Assembly (NCBI GenBank): GCA_964540905.1
Contig: CAZIOS010000001.1
Coordinates: forward strand, 62,001-126,000
Direction: 5' to 3'
DNA: 64,000 bases
DNA from: VAYN01 sp964540905
GTDB lineage: Bacteria > Actinomycetota > Thermoleophilia > Solirubrobacterales > 70-9
Positions within the stretch are counted from its first letter, which is position 1. Each line of letters starts with the position of its first letter. The notes under the pieces were generated by a model. That model made no database searches. It had not been told where the DNA came from and worked only from the letters and a program-made list of their open reading frames with translations. Below, piece by piece: positions 1 to 8,603 of this stretch. The position numbers were made by a program, and so were the translations under genes.

Positions 1-519
1 TCCGACCAGGCGCTGGCGCTGCTCGCCGACCCCAGCGAGGCCGAGCTCGAGATCCTCGGCGCGATCCCCTACCAGCGCAACGAAGCCGTGCTCCACACCG
101 ACACCTCGCTGCTGCCGCGGCGGCGCACCGCCTGGTCGAGCTGGAACTTCCACCTCACCCCGGAGCCGCCGGGGCGCAGCACCGTCACCTACTGGATGAA
201 CCACCTGCAGCGGCTGCGGGCGCGGCACCAGTACCTGCTGACCCTGAACCGCGGCGCGGCGATCGACCCGGCGCGGGTGCTGCGCCGCTTCGAGTACGAC
301 CACCCCGTCTACACCGCCGCCGGCGTCGCCGCCCAGGCCCGCCGGGCCGAGATCAGCGGCGTCCGCCGCACCCACTACTGCGGCGCCTACTGGGGCTGGG
401 GCTTCCACGAGGACGGCGTCGTCAGCGCCCTGCGCGCCTGTGCGGGAATCGCTCCAGGGATGGCGCCGGCGGCGCTCGTCGCACCGCCGGCGCCCGCTGG
501 CGAGGCGCTGGCGGCGTGA
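1..519 (+). CDS. FAD-dependent oxidoreductase, C-terminal part
   Basis: The frame is open from base 1, so only the last 172 residues are present. The segment resembles the C-terminal part of FAD-dependent amine-oxidase/desaturase-like flavoproteins: a substrate-domain stretch (WSSWNFHL, TYWMNHLQRL) and a late FAD-binding motif (CGAYWGWGFHEDGV) that normally contacts the flavin. The N-terminal GxGxxG Rossmann motif lies outside the window. Its stop overlaps the GTG of the DUF1365 gene (GTGA), so the two are very probably one transcript with the CFA-synthase-like gene that follows. The association of such flavoproteins with DUF1365 and CFA synthases suggests modification of membrane acyl chains; the exact reaction cannot be read from the sequence. 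Confidence 0.8.
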   Translation, partial: SDQALALLADPSEAELEILGAIPYQRNEAVLHTDTSLLPRRRTAWSSWNFHLTPEPPGRSTVTYWMNHLQRLRARHQYLLTLNRGAAIDPARVLRRFEYDHPVYTAAGVAAQARRAEISGVRRTHYCGAYWGWGFHEDGVVSALRACAGIAPGMAPAALVAPPAPAGEALAA

Positions 520-1295
520 CCGCCTCCGCCGTCTACGAGGGCTGGGTCCGCCACCGCCGCTTCGAGCCGGTCGAGCACGGTTTCCGCTACCGGCTCTTCC
601 TGATGTACCTCGACCTCGCCGAGCTGCCGGCGGTGCTCGATCCCTACCCGCTGTTCTCGGCCCGGCGCCGGGCCCCGGCCCGCTTCCGCCGCGCCGACTT
701 CCTCGGCGACCCGTCGCGGCCGCTGGACGCCTGCGTCCGCGACGCGGTCGCGGACGAGACCGGCGCCCGGCCGGCCGGCCCGGTGCGGCTGCTGAGCGGC
801 CTGCGCTACTTCGGCCACAGCTTCAACCCGGTCAGCTTCTACTACTGCTTCGACGCCGGCGGCGAGCGGGTCGAGGCGGTCGTCGCCGAGGTCGAGAACA
901 TCCCCTGGGGCGAGCGTCATGCTTACGTCCTCGGGCGCGGCGAGCGCCAGGGCAACGTGTTGAGAGACGAGTTCGACAAGACCCTCCACGTCTCCCCGCT
1001 GATGGGGATGGACCAGACCTACGCCTTCCGCGCCGCCGAACCGGGGCCGCGGCTCGCCGTCCAGATCGAGTCGCGGCCGCGCGACGGCGGCGGCAAGACC
1101 TTCGAGGCCACCCTGGCGCTGCGCCGGCGCGAGCTCAGCGCGCCGCTGCTGGCGAAGATGCTGGCCCGCTACCCGGCGATGTCGCTGCAGGTGGTGGCGA
1201 AGATCTACGCCCAGTCGCTGCGGCTGAAGCTGAAGGGCGCGCGCTACTTCCCCCACCCCGAGGGGAAGCGGCCGAAGGGATTCGTCGCGCCGTGA
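516..1295 (+). CDS. DUF1365 family protein
   Basis: Encodes 259 residues of the DUF1365 family, recognisable from YEGWVRHRRF near the start, the FGHSFNPVSFYYCFD block near residue 108 and FDKTLHVSPLMGMDQTY in the middle. The family has no firmly established activity but is repeatedly found beside FAD-dependent oxidoreductases and cyclopropane-fatty-acid synthases, as here. The GTG start overlaps the upstream stop and the gene's own stop overlaps the GTG of the next gene, so translation is coupled through all three. No signal peptide is visible; a cytoplasmic or membrane-peripheral role in fatty-acyl modification is inferred from context only. Confidence 0.88.
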   Translation: MTASAVYEGWVRHRRFEPVEHGFRYRLFLMYLDLAELPAVLDPYPLFSARRRAPARFRRADFLGDPSRPLDACVRDAVADETGARPAGPVRLLSGLRYFGHSFNPVSFYYCFDAGGERVEAVVAEVENIPWGERHAYVLGRGERQGNVLRDEFDKTLHVSPLMGMDQTYAFRAAEPGPRLAVQIESRPRDGGGKTFEATLALRRRELSAPLLAKMLARYPAMSLQVVAKIYAQSLRLKLKGARYFPHPEGKRPKGFVAP

Positions 1296-2479
1296 GCGGG
1301 CGGCTCGCCGGCGGCGCCGTGCGCGCGGTCCTGCGCCGCCTGCGCAGCGGCCGCATCGAGGTGCTCGAGGGCGGGCGGCGGCGCGGCTTTGGCCCGGCCG
1401 CGGCGGAGCTGCGGGCGACGGTGACGATCAACGACCCCGCCGCCTGGCGCGGGCCCCTGCGCGGCAGCCTCGGGCTCGGCGAGGCCTACGTCGACGGCGG
1501 CTGGGACTGCGACGACCTGGTGGCGCTGTTCCGGATCGCCGCCCGCGAGCTGCGCGAGTACCGTGGTCTGCGCGCCGCCGTCGCCCGCCCCCGCGGGGCG
1601 CTGCACAGGCTGCGGCACCAGGTCCCGGACAGCACCCCGAGCAGGGCGAGGGCGAACATCTCCGCCCACTACGACCTCGGCAACGAGCTCTTCGCCTCCT
1701 TCCTGGACAAACGGATGATGTACTCCTGCGCCTACTTCCCCAGCCCCGGGGCGAGCCTGGAGGAGGCGCAGCTGGCGAAGCTGGAGCGGATCTGCGAGCG
1801 GCTGCGGCTGGGGCCCGAGACGCACCTGCTGGAGATCGGCAGCGGTTGGGGCGGGATGGCGGTCCACGCCGCCGCCAACCACGGCTGCCGGGTGACGACG
1901 ACGACGATCTCGCACGAGCAGCACGCGCTGGCCCTGGAGCGGGTCCGCAAGGCCGGCCTCGAGCAGCGGGTGACGGTGCTGCTGGAGGACTACCGCGACC
2001 TCCGCGGCAGCTACGACCGTCTGGTCTCGATCGAGATGATCGAGGCGGTCGGCTGGCGCGACTTCGACCGCTACTTCCGCCAGTGCTCGGACCTGCTCGC
2101 CGCCGACGGGCTGATGCTGCTGCAGGCGATCACGATCGACGACCGCCTCTACGAGGCCGAGAAGGGCGCCCGCAGCTTCGCCAACACCCACGTCTTCCCC
2201 GGCGGCTGCCTGCCCTCCAACCGGCTGATCGCCGACTGCCTGGCCCGGGTCACCGACCTGCGCCAGGTCTGGTCGGAGGACATCACCGCCCACTACCCGC
2301 CGACCCTGGCCGCCTGGCGCCAGCGCTTCCACGCCGCCTGGGAGCGGCTGCGGGGGCGCGGCTACGACGAGCGCTTCCACCGCCTCTGGGACTTCTACCT
2401 CTGCTCCTCGGAGGCCGGCTTCCGCGAGCGGCGGATCGGCGACATGCAGGCGCTGATGGCGAAACCCGGATGGTCCTGA
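1292..2479 (+). CDS. Cyclopropane-fatty-acyl-phospholipid synthase family methyltransferase
   Basis: A 395-residue class I SAM-dependent methyltransferase of the CFA synthase family. Family marks are the N-terminal domain with GLGEAYVDGGWDCDDL, the NISAHYDLGNELF block, the SAM-binding LEIGSGWGG loop near residue 187, ISHEQ, and SIEMIEAVG. Such enzymes transfer a methylene or methyl group to unsaturated acyl chains of membrane phospholipids. The frame is open further upstream, but GTG at 1292 is chosen because it forms a GTGA overlap with the DUF1365 stop and gives the expected family length. The product could be cyclopropane, methyl-branched or another modified fatty acid; the flavoprotein partner fits a reductive or oxidative follow-up step. 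Confidence 0.9.
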   Translation: MSGRLAGGAVRAVLRRLRSGRIEVLEGGRRRGFGPAAAELRATVTINDPAAWRGPLRGSLGLGEAYVDGGWDCDDLVALFRIAARELREYRGLRAAVARPRGALHRLRHQVPDSTPSRARANISAHYDLGNELFASFLDKRMMYSCAYFPSPGASLEEAQLAKLERICERLRLGPETHLLEIGSGWGGMAVHAAANHGCRVTTTTISHEQHALALERVRKAGLEQRVTVLLEDYRDLRGSYDRLVSIEMIEAVGWRDFDRYFRQCSDLLAADGLMLLQAITIDDRLYEAEKGARSFANTHVFPGGCLPSNRLIADCLARVTDLRQVWSEDITAHYPPTLAAWRQRFHAAWERLRGRGYDERFHRLWDFYLCSSEAGFRERRIGDMQALMAKPGWS

Positions 2480-3264
2480 GGCGGGGCAGCGGCGAGCCGC
2501 TGCTGCTGATCCACGGCCTCGGCGGCTCCTCGGGGGTCTGGGACCCGGTGGTCGGACCGCTGGCGGTCGAGCGCGAGGTGACCGTGCTCGACCTGCCCGG
2601 CTTCGGCGCTGCGCCGCCGCTGCCGGCCGCGGTCGAGCCGACGGCGATGAACCTGGCCGTCGCCCTGCACCAGCGCTGTCGGGAGCTGGGGATCGAGCGC
2701 CCGCACGTCGCCGGCAACTCGCTCGGCGGCTGGGTCGGGCTGGAAATGGGGCGCGCCGGCTGGGCCGCCTCGGTCACCGCCCTCTCCCCCGCCGGGCTCT
2801 GGCGGGCGCCGCTGGGCCCGCGCCCGCGCGACGCCCGCCGCTGGGCGCGGCGGGCGCGGCCGCTGGTGGCGCTGGCGCTGCGCGCCCGCCCGGTCCGGCT
2901 GCGGGCGCTGGCGACCTTCGCCGCCCGGCCCGAGCGGATCCCCGCCGAGGCCGGGCGCGAGCTGGTCCTCGGCTGGATCGACGCCAACGGCTACGACGGC
3001 GCCAACCGAGCGATGCGCACCCACCTCTTCGACCCGGCCGGCTACCCGGCCGGGGTGCCGGTGACGATCGCCTGGGGCGAGCTCGACCGCCTGGTCGGCC
3101 CGCCCAAGCCCGAGCGCCGCCCCGCCGGCTCGCGTTTCCTCGTCCTCCCCGGCGTCGGCCACACGCCGATGTGGGACGACCCCGAGCTGGTCGCCCGCAC
3201 CCTGCTCGAAGGCAGCTCAGGTCTCGCCACCGCCCCAGACGTGTCTGACTTAAAGGGTGCATAG
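2470..3264 (+). CDS. Alpha/beta hydrolase
   Basis: Encodes 264 residues of an alpha/beta-hydrolase fold protein. Visible marks are the oxyanion-hole HGLGG near residue 17, the nucleophile elbow GNSLGG (Ser about residue 83), a late acidic position in AWGELDRL and the catalytic His in GVGHTPMWDDPE. ATG at 2470 lies inside the last codons of the CFA-synthase-like gene (10-base overlap), so it belongs to the same operon. Substrate unknown; an acyl ester is plausible from context. The last residues and the stop codon are encoded by the left arm and loop of a strong palindrome (3234-3291), so the native C-terminus may have been replaced. Confidence 0.85.
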   Translation: MVLRRGSGEPLLLIHGLGGSSGVWDPVVGPLAVEREVTVLDLPGFGAAPPLPAAVEPTAMNLAVALHQRCRELGIERPHVAGNSLGGWVGLEMGRAGWAASVTALSPAGLWRAPLGPRPRDARRWARRARPLVALALRARPVRLRALATFAARPERIPAEAGRELVLGWIDANGYDGANRAMRTHLFDPAGYPAGVPVTIAWGELDRLVGPPKPERRPAGSRFLVLPGVGHTPMWDDPELVARTLLEGSSGLATAPDVSDLKGA

Positions 3265-3291
3265 GACCCCCTAAAGTCAGACACGTCTGGG
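3234..3291. repeat. Palindromic element at hydrolase stop codon
   Basis: Perfect 18-base arms at 3234-3251 (CCCAGACGTGTCTGACTT) and 3274-3291, separated by 22 bases in which GGG and CCC can extend pairing. The stop codon of the upstream hydrolase (3262-3264) lies in the loop. No T-run follows, so it is not a classical terminator, although it could stop transcription or protect mRNA ends. It resembles REP/MITE-type dispersed palindromes; no second copy is seen in this window. Confidence 0.7.
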
Positions 3292-3322
3292 AGAGTCCGG
3301 GGAAAGCGAGCGAGGAGGGACA

Positions 3323-4069
3323 TTGATCGTCGAGAGGACCGAGAACCCGATCTGGCTGTCGAACGCCTACCTGGTCGCCGACCCGGGGGCAGGCAGCGGG
3401 GTCCTGATCGACGGCAACGACGACCTCGAGCCGCTGCTGGCGCGGGCCGAGCGCGACGGGATCGAGATCAGCCACGTCCTCGTCACCCACCCCCACGGCG
3501 ATCACGTCGCCGGCCTCGCCGAGGCCCGCGCCAAGCTCGGCGGCCCGCCCCTAGTCGCCCACGCCGAGACCGCCGCCGAGCTCGACGAGGAGGTCGCGGT
3601 GATCCTCGGCGACGGCGACGAGCTCGACGCCGGCGGGCTCGCGATCAGGGCGATCCACACTCCCGGCCACGCCGCCGGCCACCTCGCCTACCTCGTCGAC
3701 GGCAGCGACGTCTTCACCGCCGACGTCCTCTTCAAGGGCACCGTCGGCGGCACGATGGCGCCGGGCGCCAGCGGCTTCGACGACCTCCAGGCCTCGGTGA
3801 TGCGGCTGCTGGAGCTGCCGCCCGAGACCCGCGTCCACCCCGGCCACCGCGAGCCGACGACGATCGCCGCGGAGTCGGAGCGCAACCCCTTCGTGCGGGT
3901 CTGGCGCGGCCTCGACGCGACCAGCGAGGAGAGCGTCACGGTCTGGGGACGGCCGGCGACGCTGAAGCTGTGGGCGCCCGACTACGACGGCGGCAACAAG
4001 GCCTGGATCGTCTTCGGCGACAGCGGCGAAGAGGCGATCGTCGGCGGCTCCCAGGTCGAGCGCGGCTAG
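3323..4069 (+). CDS. MBL-fold metallo-hydrolase
   Basis: A 248-residue metallo-beta-lactamase-fold hydrolase of the glyoxalase II-like branch. The metal-binding THPHGDH motif is near residue 54, a further His in HTPGHAAGH, the bridging Asp in FTADVLF and a late His in VHPGHREPT. These bind two metal ions, usually Zn or Fe; thioesters or related esters are typical substrates. The TTG start is set by a strong ribosome-binding site (AGGAGGGA) ending two bases before it. It lies downstream of the palindrome at 3234-3291 and ends convergently with the first lgt, the stop codons overlapping. The specific substrate is unknown. Confidence 0.87.
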   Translation: MIVERTENPIWLSNAYLVADPGAGSGVLIDGNDDLEPLLARAERDGIEISHVLVTHPHGDHVAGLAEARAKLGGPPLVAHAETAAELDEEVAVILGDGDELDAGGLAIRAIHTPGHAAGHLAYLVDGSDVFTADVLFKGTVGGTMAPGASGFDDLQASVMRLLELPPETRVHPGHREPTTIAAESERNPFVRVWRGLDATSEESVTVWGRPATLKLWAPDYDGGNKAWIVFGDSGEEAIVGGSQVERG

Positions 4070-4884
4070 CTGCGCCCAGATCCCTCAGAGCGAGCCTCGC
4101 CACCCTGCGGGCGCTGGGTGTAGGCGAACCAGATCGCACCGGCGAGCGTCAGCGCGCAGGCGACGAAGAAGTTCAGGCGCAGGCCGAGGAAGTGGTGGGC
4201 GGGGTCGACCCGCAGCGACTCCTCGAAGATCCGGAACGCCGAGTAGCCGCTGACATAGAGGGCGAAGAGGCCGGGTGGGCGGATGCGGCGATGGTGGCCG
4301 AGCCAGACCAGGGCGCCCGCCAGCCCGAGGTTCCAGATCAGCTCGTAGAGGAAGGTCGGCTGGAAGGTCGCGTAGGCCGCGTAGCCGGCGGGCCGGTGCG
4401 CGGGTGAGATCTGCAGCGCCCACGGCAGGCTGGTCGGGCCGCCGAACAGCTCCTGGTTGAAGTAGTTGCCGATCCGCCCGATCGCCTGCCCGACCAGCAG
4501 CGCCGGCGCCGCCGCGTCCATGAAGGCAGCGACGGAGACCCCGGCGCGGCGCAGGCGCCAGACCCCGACCAGGGTGCCGAGCGCGATCCCTCCCCAGATG
4601 CCCATGCCGCCGTCCCAGACGGCGAGCGGGCCCCACCAGTGGCCCGGCACTTCGCCGCTGCTGGTCAGGTCGAAGTAGAGGCGGCCGCCGACCAGGCCCG
4701 CCGGGAAGCCCCAGAAGGCGACGTCGTAGACGACCTCGCGGGCGCCCCCCTGCGCCTCCCAGCGCCGCACCGTGATCAGCACCGCCGCCGCCAGCGCGAC
4801 GACGTACATCAGCCCGTAGACGTGGACTTCGAAGGGGCCGAGACCGAAGCCGCTCGAAGACGGGCTCGGGATCGAAGCGCTCAC
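4066..4884 (-). CDS. lgt: Prolipoprotein diacylglyceryl transferase (first copy)
   Basis: A 272-residue multi-pass membrane enzyme that transfers diacylglycerol from phosphatidylglycerol to the lobe-box cysteine of prelipoproteins. Family signatures are the first helix with VYGLMYVVAL, GGRLYFDL, the DGGMGIWGG stretch (HGGL region of other Lgt proteins) and QAIGRIGNYFNQELFG, which contains the conserved Arg-Asn-Glu set. A late ESLRVDP segment fits the family C-terminal motif. GTG start at 4884. A second, divergent lgt lies at 23112-23897. This copy keeps the more canonical GN-FNQE motif, so it is the better candidate for the housekeeping enzyme. Confidence 0.88.
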   Translation of the reverse strand: MSASIPSPSSSGFGLGPFEVHVYGLMYVVALAAAVLITVRRWEAQGGAREVVYDVAFWGFPAGLVGGRLYFDLTSSGEVPGHWWGPLAVWDGGMGIWGGIALGTLVGVWRLRRAGVSVAAFMDAAAPALLVGQAIGRIGNYFNQELFGGPTSLPWALQISPAHRPAGYAAYATFQPTFLYELIWNLGLAGALVWLGHHRRIRPPGLFALYVSGYSAFRIFEESLRVDPAHHFLGLRLNFFVACALTLAGAIWFAYTQRPQGGEARSEGSGRS

Positions 4885-5047
4885 GCGGGCAGCCTAGAGA
4901 TCGCGCCGATCCTGGGCTCAGGAGCGACCCGCAGGCGTGCCGGGCCCGATTTTGAGCGCGCCCGGAGCCAGATCGGCTTTAATCAACAACGGCTATTTGG
5001 ACGGATATGCGATTGGTAGTTCGATCGTCAACCCTGAGACTGCGCTG

Positions 5048-6595
5048 ATGCTCGCGACCGAAATCCAGGAATTCTTCTTCAACTGGTATCCCGTCTTCGG
5101 CGTCATCTTCTCCGGCTGCCTGGTCTTCATCTTCCTCAAGCTGCTGCGCGGCACGATGGGGACGACCAAGCCGGAAACGGTCAAGGCGAGCAAGACGAAG
5201 CCGGTCCTCTGGGAGGAAGTGCAGGGCGTCGACGCCGCCAAGGACGAGCTGATGGACGTCGCCGAGTGGCTGCGCGACCCCGACCGCTTCGCCGCCCTCG
5301 GCGCCCAACCGCCGCGCGGCGTCCTTCTCTTCGGCCCTCCCGGCACCGGCAAGACGATGCTGGCGCGGGCGGTCGCCGCCCAGGCCGGGGTCGACTTCTT
5401 CGCCGCCTCGGGTTCGAGCTTCGTCGAGATGTTCGTCGGCCGCGGCGCGGCCCGGATCCGGCGCCTGTTCAAGGAGGCGCGCAAGTCCGGTCGCGCGGTG
5501 ATCTTCATCGACGAGCTCGACGCCGTCGGCGGCGCCCGCAGCGGCAGCGGCGGCGACGGCGGCACCAGCGAGCGCGAGCAGGCGCTGAACCAGCTGCTGG
5601 TCGAGCTCGACGGCTTCGAGAAGGACCCGGGGACGGTGATCGTGATCGCCGCCTCCAACCACGTCGACAAGCTCGACCGGGCGCTGCTGCGGCCGGGCCG
5701 CTTCGACCGCCAGGTGCTGGTCTCCCCGCCCGACCGCGACGGCCGCGAGGCGATCCTGCGCTCGCACGCCAAGGGCAAGCCGCTGGCCGATGACCTCGAC
5801 CTCACCGACGTCGCCCGCAAGACGACCGGGATGACCGGCGCCCAGCTCGCCAACGCGCTCAACGAGGGGGCGATCATCGCCGGCCGCGCCGGGCGCGGGG
5901 CGATGGCCCGCGAGGACCTCGACGAGGCGCTGCTGCGGCAGGCGGTCGGCTCCCAGCAGGCGCGCCGGCTCAGCGCCAAGGAGCGGCGGATCGTCGCCTA
6001 CCACGAGGGCGGCCACGCGCTCTGCCGCAAGCTGCTCGGCCTCGACCCGCCGGAGATCCTCAGCATCGTCCCGCGCGGGCCGGCGCTCGGCTTCGTCGGC
6101 CACTCGCCGCAGGAGGACAGCTACATGAAGTCGCGCGACGAGCTGCTCGACGAGGTGGTGACGCTGCTCGGCGGCCGCGCCGCCGAGGAAGAGGTGATGG
6201 GCGAGTCCTACTCGGGCGCCAGCGACGACCTCAACCGCGTCCACCTGGTCTGCAAGCAGATGGTCTCCGAATTCGGCATGGGCGTCGCCCTCGACGCCGA
6301 CGGGCCACCGCCGATCGCGCTGCCGACCGGCGACTACGCGGTCTCCGACAGCACCCGCCGCGACGTCGACCTGGCGGCGATGACGCTGGCCCGCGAGGCC
6401 TACCGGCGGGCGCGGGCGCTGCTCGCCGCCAACCGCCAGTGTCTCGACGACCTCGCCGCCAACGCGCTCGAGCGCGAGACCCTGACCCGCGAGGAACTCG
6501 ACGAGATCTTCGCCTCCCACCAGCTGCGCGGGCTGGTCGAGCCGCGCGGCTCCGGCGCCGCCCTGGTCGCGCTGGCGCGCGAGCACCGCAGGTAG
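5048..6595 (+). CDS. FtsH-family AAA+ zinc metalloprotease, short form
   Basis: A 515-residue membrane-anchored AAA+ protease. One membrane segment lies at about residues 11-31; Walker A GPPGTGKT is at 96-103; Walker B FIDELDAVGG, the second region of homology ending LRPGRFDRQ, and the zinc motif HEGGH at 319-323 follow, with a later Asp in SGASDDLNR. Family members degrade membrane and short-lived proteins. Standard FtsH is about 600-650 residues with two membrane helices around an extracytoplasmic domain; here the second helix and that domain are missing. ATG at 5048 is preferred over an in-frame GTG at 4937 because 4937-5047 is AT-richer and reads as leader, though no clear ribosome-binding site precedes either. 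Confidence 0.88.
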   Translation: MLATEIQEFFFNWYPVFGVIFSGCLVFIFLKLLRGTMGTTKPETVKASKTKPVLWEEVQGVDAAKDELMDVAEWLRDPDRFAALGAQPPRGVLLFGPPGTGKTMLARAVAAQAGVDFFAASGSSFVEMFVGRGAARIRRLFKEARKSGRAVIFIDELDAVGGARSGSGGDGGTSEREQALNQLLVELDGFEKDPGTVIVIAASNHVDKLDRALLRPGRFDRQVLVSPPDRDGREAILRSHAKGKPLADDLDLTDVARKTTGMTGAQLANALNEGAIIAGRAGRGAMAREDLDEALLRQAVGSQQARRLSAKERRIVAYHEGGHALCRKLLGLDPPEILSIVPRGPALGFVGHSPQEDSYMKSRDELLDEVVTLLGGRAAEEEVMGESYSGASDDLNRVHLVCKQMVSEFGMGVALDADGPPPIALPTGDYAVSDSTRRDVDLAAMTLAREAYRRARALLAANRQCLDDLAANALERETLTREELDEIFASHQLRGLVEPRGSGAALVALAREHRR

Positions 6596-6646
6596 GCCGC
6601 CAGGCCCGCCTGCGCCGCGGGTACCATCCCTGGCCAGGCAGCCAGG

Positions 6647-7528
6647 ATGAGTGACGACGCCCACTACTTCCCGCCCGGCCGTTCGCTGGCCCGCCGCGTC
6701 CACGGCGAGCGCTCGGTCGGGCTGCTCTACGGCCAGCGGGCGCTGCTGATCGGGGCGCTGGAACCGCTCACCTACACCGGCACGATGCTCAGCACCAGGG
6801 CCGGCGACCACCCCTTCGAGCGGCTCGCCCGCACCGCCAAGATCCAGGAGACGGTCCTGCTCGGCAGCCGCGAGGAAGCTGACGAGGCGCTGGCCGCGGT
6901 GCGGCGGCTGCACCAGCGGATCAAGGGCACGCTGCCCGAGGCCGCCGGCGCCCACCCCGCCGGCAGCGCCTACTCGGCCTTCGACCCGAAGCTGATGCTG
7001 TGGACGCTGGCGGTGATCGCCGACTCCGGCCGGGCGATGTACGAGACGATGGTGCGGCGGCTCGACGCCGGCGAGCGGGAGGCGCTGTGGCGGGACTACG
7101 TCCACTTCGGCGAGCTCTTCGGCTTGCCCGCCTCCGAGGTCCCCGCCAGCTACCGCGAGTTCAGCGCCTGGTGGCGGCGGCAACTCGCCTCGCCCGACCT
7201 CCAGGCCACCCCGCACGCGCTGGAGATGGCGCCGCTGGTCGCCTTCGAGCAGCCGGTGCCGGCGGCCGCGCGCGGCAACCTCGCGGTCCAGAACCTGATC
7301 GTCAAGGGCACGCTGCCGCCGCGGGTGCGAGAGATCTTCGGCATCGCCTGGGGACCCGGCCACGAGCGCAGCTTCGCCGCCGTCACCGCCGCCCACCGCC
7401 GCGGCCGCCACCTCTTCCCGCGGCTGCTGCGGCGCGGCCGCAACGACGTCTTCTTCGACGCCGTCACCCGCTCCGAGCGCCTGCGCGGCGGCACGGCGAC
7501 GCCGCAGCTGCACGCCGGCGCCGGCTGA
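6647..7528 (+). CDS. MpaB-like (DUF2236) oxygenase family protein
   Basis: A 293-residue protein of the DUF2236/MpaB family, haem-binding proteins related to rubber oxygenase (Lcp). Features are the N-terminal GERSVGLLYGQRALL, HPFERLARTAKI, a His-containing FDPKLMLWTLAVI segment and the DYVHFGELFGL block. Known family members are oxygenases or maturation factors; the substrate here is unknown. No signal peptide or Tat motif is visible, so a cytoplasmic or membrane-peripheral location is inferred. It is followed after 11 bases by a small zinc-binding protein gene, with which it may be transcribed. Confidence 0.8.
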   Translation: MSDDAHYFPPGRSLARRVHGERSVGLLYGQRALLIGALEPLTYTGTMLSTRAGDHPFERLARTAKIQETVLLGSREEADEALAAVRRLHQRIKGTLPEAAGAHPAGSAYSAFDPKLMLWTLAVIADSGRAMYETMVRRLDAGEREALWRDYVHFGELFGLPASEVPASYREFSAWWRRQLASPDLQATPHALEMAPLVAFEQPVPAAARGNLAVQNLIVKGTLPPRVREIFGIAWGPGHERSFAAVTAAHRRGRHLFPRLLRRGRNDVFFDAVTRSERLRGGTATPQLHAGAG

Positions 7529-7539
7529 GCGCCCGGGCG

Positions 7540-7824
7540 ATGGCCGGGGACCCCGTCCGCTGGTGGTCGCTGCGCCCGGCGCAGAACCGCAAGCCGGCCA
7601 CCTACCGCTGCCCGCTCTGCGGTAAGCACCTGCCGGCGCTCAGCGAGCACTTCCTGATCGCCCCCGAGGGCGACATGTCGCGCCGCCGCCACGCCCACAC
7701 CGCCTGCGTCCTGCGCGCCCGCAAGGCGGGGCGACTGCCGAGCGAGGAGGAGTGGCGCCGCACCCAGCCGCGGCCGCCGTCGCCGTGGAGCCGGCTGCGG
7801 GCGCGCCTGTTCGGGCAGACTTGA
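7540..7824 (+). CDS. Small putative zinc-binding protein
   Basis: A basic 94-residue protein with a CPLCGK pair near residue 26 and a later HTAC, together a plausible C2HC metal site. The C-terminal third is rich in Arg, Pro and Trp. I do not recognise a named family; the pattern resembles short conserved hypothetical proteins of actinobacteria. It lies between the MpaB-like gene and the TauE/SafE permease (3-base gap to the latter), so co-transcription is likely. Function unknown. Confidence 0.65.
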   Translation: MAGDPVRWWSLRPAQNRKPATYRCPLCGKHLPALSEHFLIAPEGDMSRRRHAHTACVLRARKAGRLPSEEEWRRTQPRPPSPWSRLRARLFGQT

Positions 7825-7827
7825 GCC

Positions 7828-8574
7828 ATGCTCGCCCTGCTCGCGGTGGCGGCGGCCGGTGCGGCGGCGGGCGCCTCCAACGCCCTCGCCGGGGCCGGCT
7901 CGCTGATCACCTTCCCGACCCTGATCGCGCTCGGCCTGCCGCCGCTCGCGGCCAACGTCACCAGCACCGTCGGCCTGATCCCCGGCGCCGTCGGCGGCGC
8001 GATCGGCTACGCCGACCTGCTGCGCGAGCAGCGCCAGCGGATCCTGCGGCTCTCGCTGCCGACCCTGGCCGGCGCCGCCGCCGGCACGGCGCTGCTGCTC
8101 GCCACCTCCAACGACACCTTCGAGGCGATCGTCCCCGGCCTCGTCGCCGCCTCCTGCCTGCTGCTGCTGTTCCAGCCGCGCCTGACGCCGCGGATCTCCC
8201 ATGCCGGCGACGAGCGCTCGCCCTTCCTCATCGTCGGCCTCGTCCTCGCCGGCGCCTACGCCGCCTACTTCGGCTCCGCCGTCGGCATCCTCCTGCTCGG
8301 CCTGCTCGGCCTCTTCGTCGCCGAGTCGATGCAGCACCTGAACGGGCTCAAGATCCTGCTCGCCGGGATCGCCAACCTGCTGGCGGCGATCGCCTACGCC
8401 TTCCTCGCCCCGGTCGACTGGCGCTACGCGATCTGCCTGATGGTCTCCTCGCTGCTCGGCGGCCGCCTCGGCGCCAACCTCGCCCGGCGCGTCTCCGGCG
8501 ACGTGCTGCGGGTCGCGATCGCCCTGCTCGGCCTCGTCGTCGCCGCGGTGCTGGCGGTGCGGGCGTTTGGTTGA
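7828..8574 (+). CDS. TauE/SafE-family sulfite/anion exporter
   Basis: A 248-residue hydrophobic permease with about eight membrane segments in two homologous halves, as usual for TauE/SafE (DUF81) proteins. The N-terminal repeat carries GASNALAGAGSLITFPTLI and the second half YFGSAVGILLLGLLG, the conserved glycine-rich reentrant motifs. Members move sulfite, sulfoacetate or related small organic anions across the cytoplasmic membrane; the substrate is not predictable from context. ATG at 7828 follows the zinc-binding protein stop by three bases. Confidence 0.85.
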   Translation: MLALLAVAAAGAAAGASNALAGAGSLITFPTLIALGLPPLAANVTSTVGLIPGAVGGAIGYADLLREQRQRILRLSLPTLAGAAAGTALLLATSNDTFEAIVPGLVAASCLLLLFQPRLTPRISHAGDERSPFLIVGLVLAGAYAAYFGSAVGILLLGLLGLFVAESMQHLNGLKILLAGIANLLAAIAYAFLAPVDWRYAICLMVSSLLGGRLGANLARRVSGDVLRVAIALLGLVVAAVLAVRAFG

Positions 8575-8603
8575 CGGCGGCGCCGCCGGGTAGCTTGCCG
8601 GTG

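Noticed and set aside
4979..7513. Very long minus-strand open frame opposite the FtsH-like and MpaB-like genes
   Set aside because: Asp/Gly/Val/Leu-rich shadow translation without any family motif; the plus-strand genes are clear.
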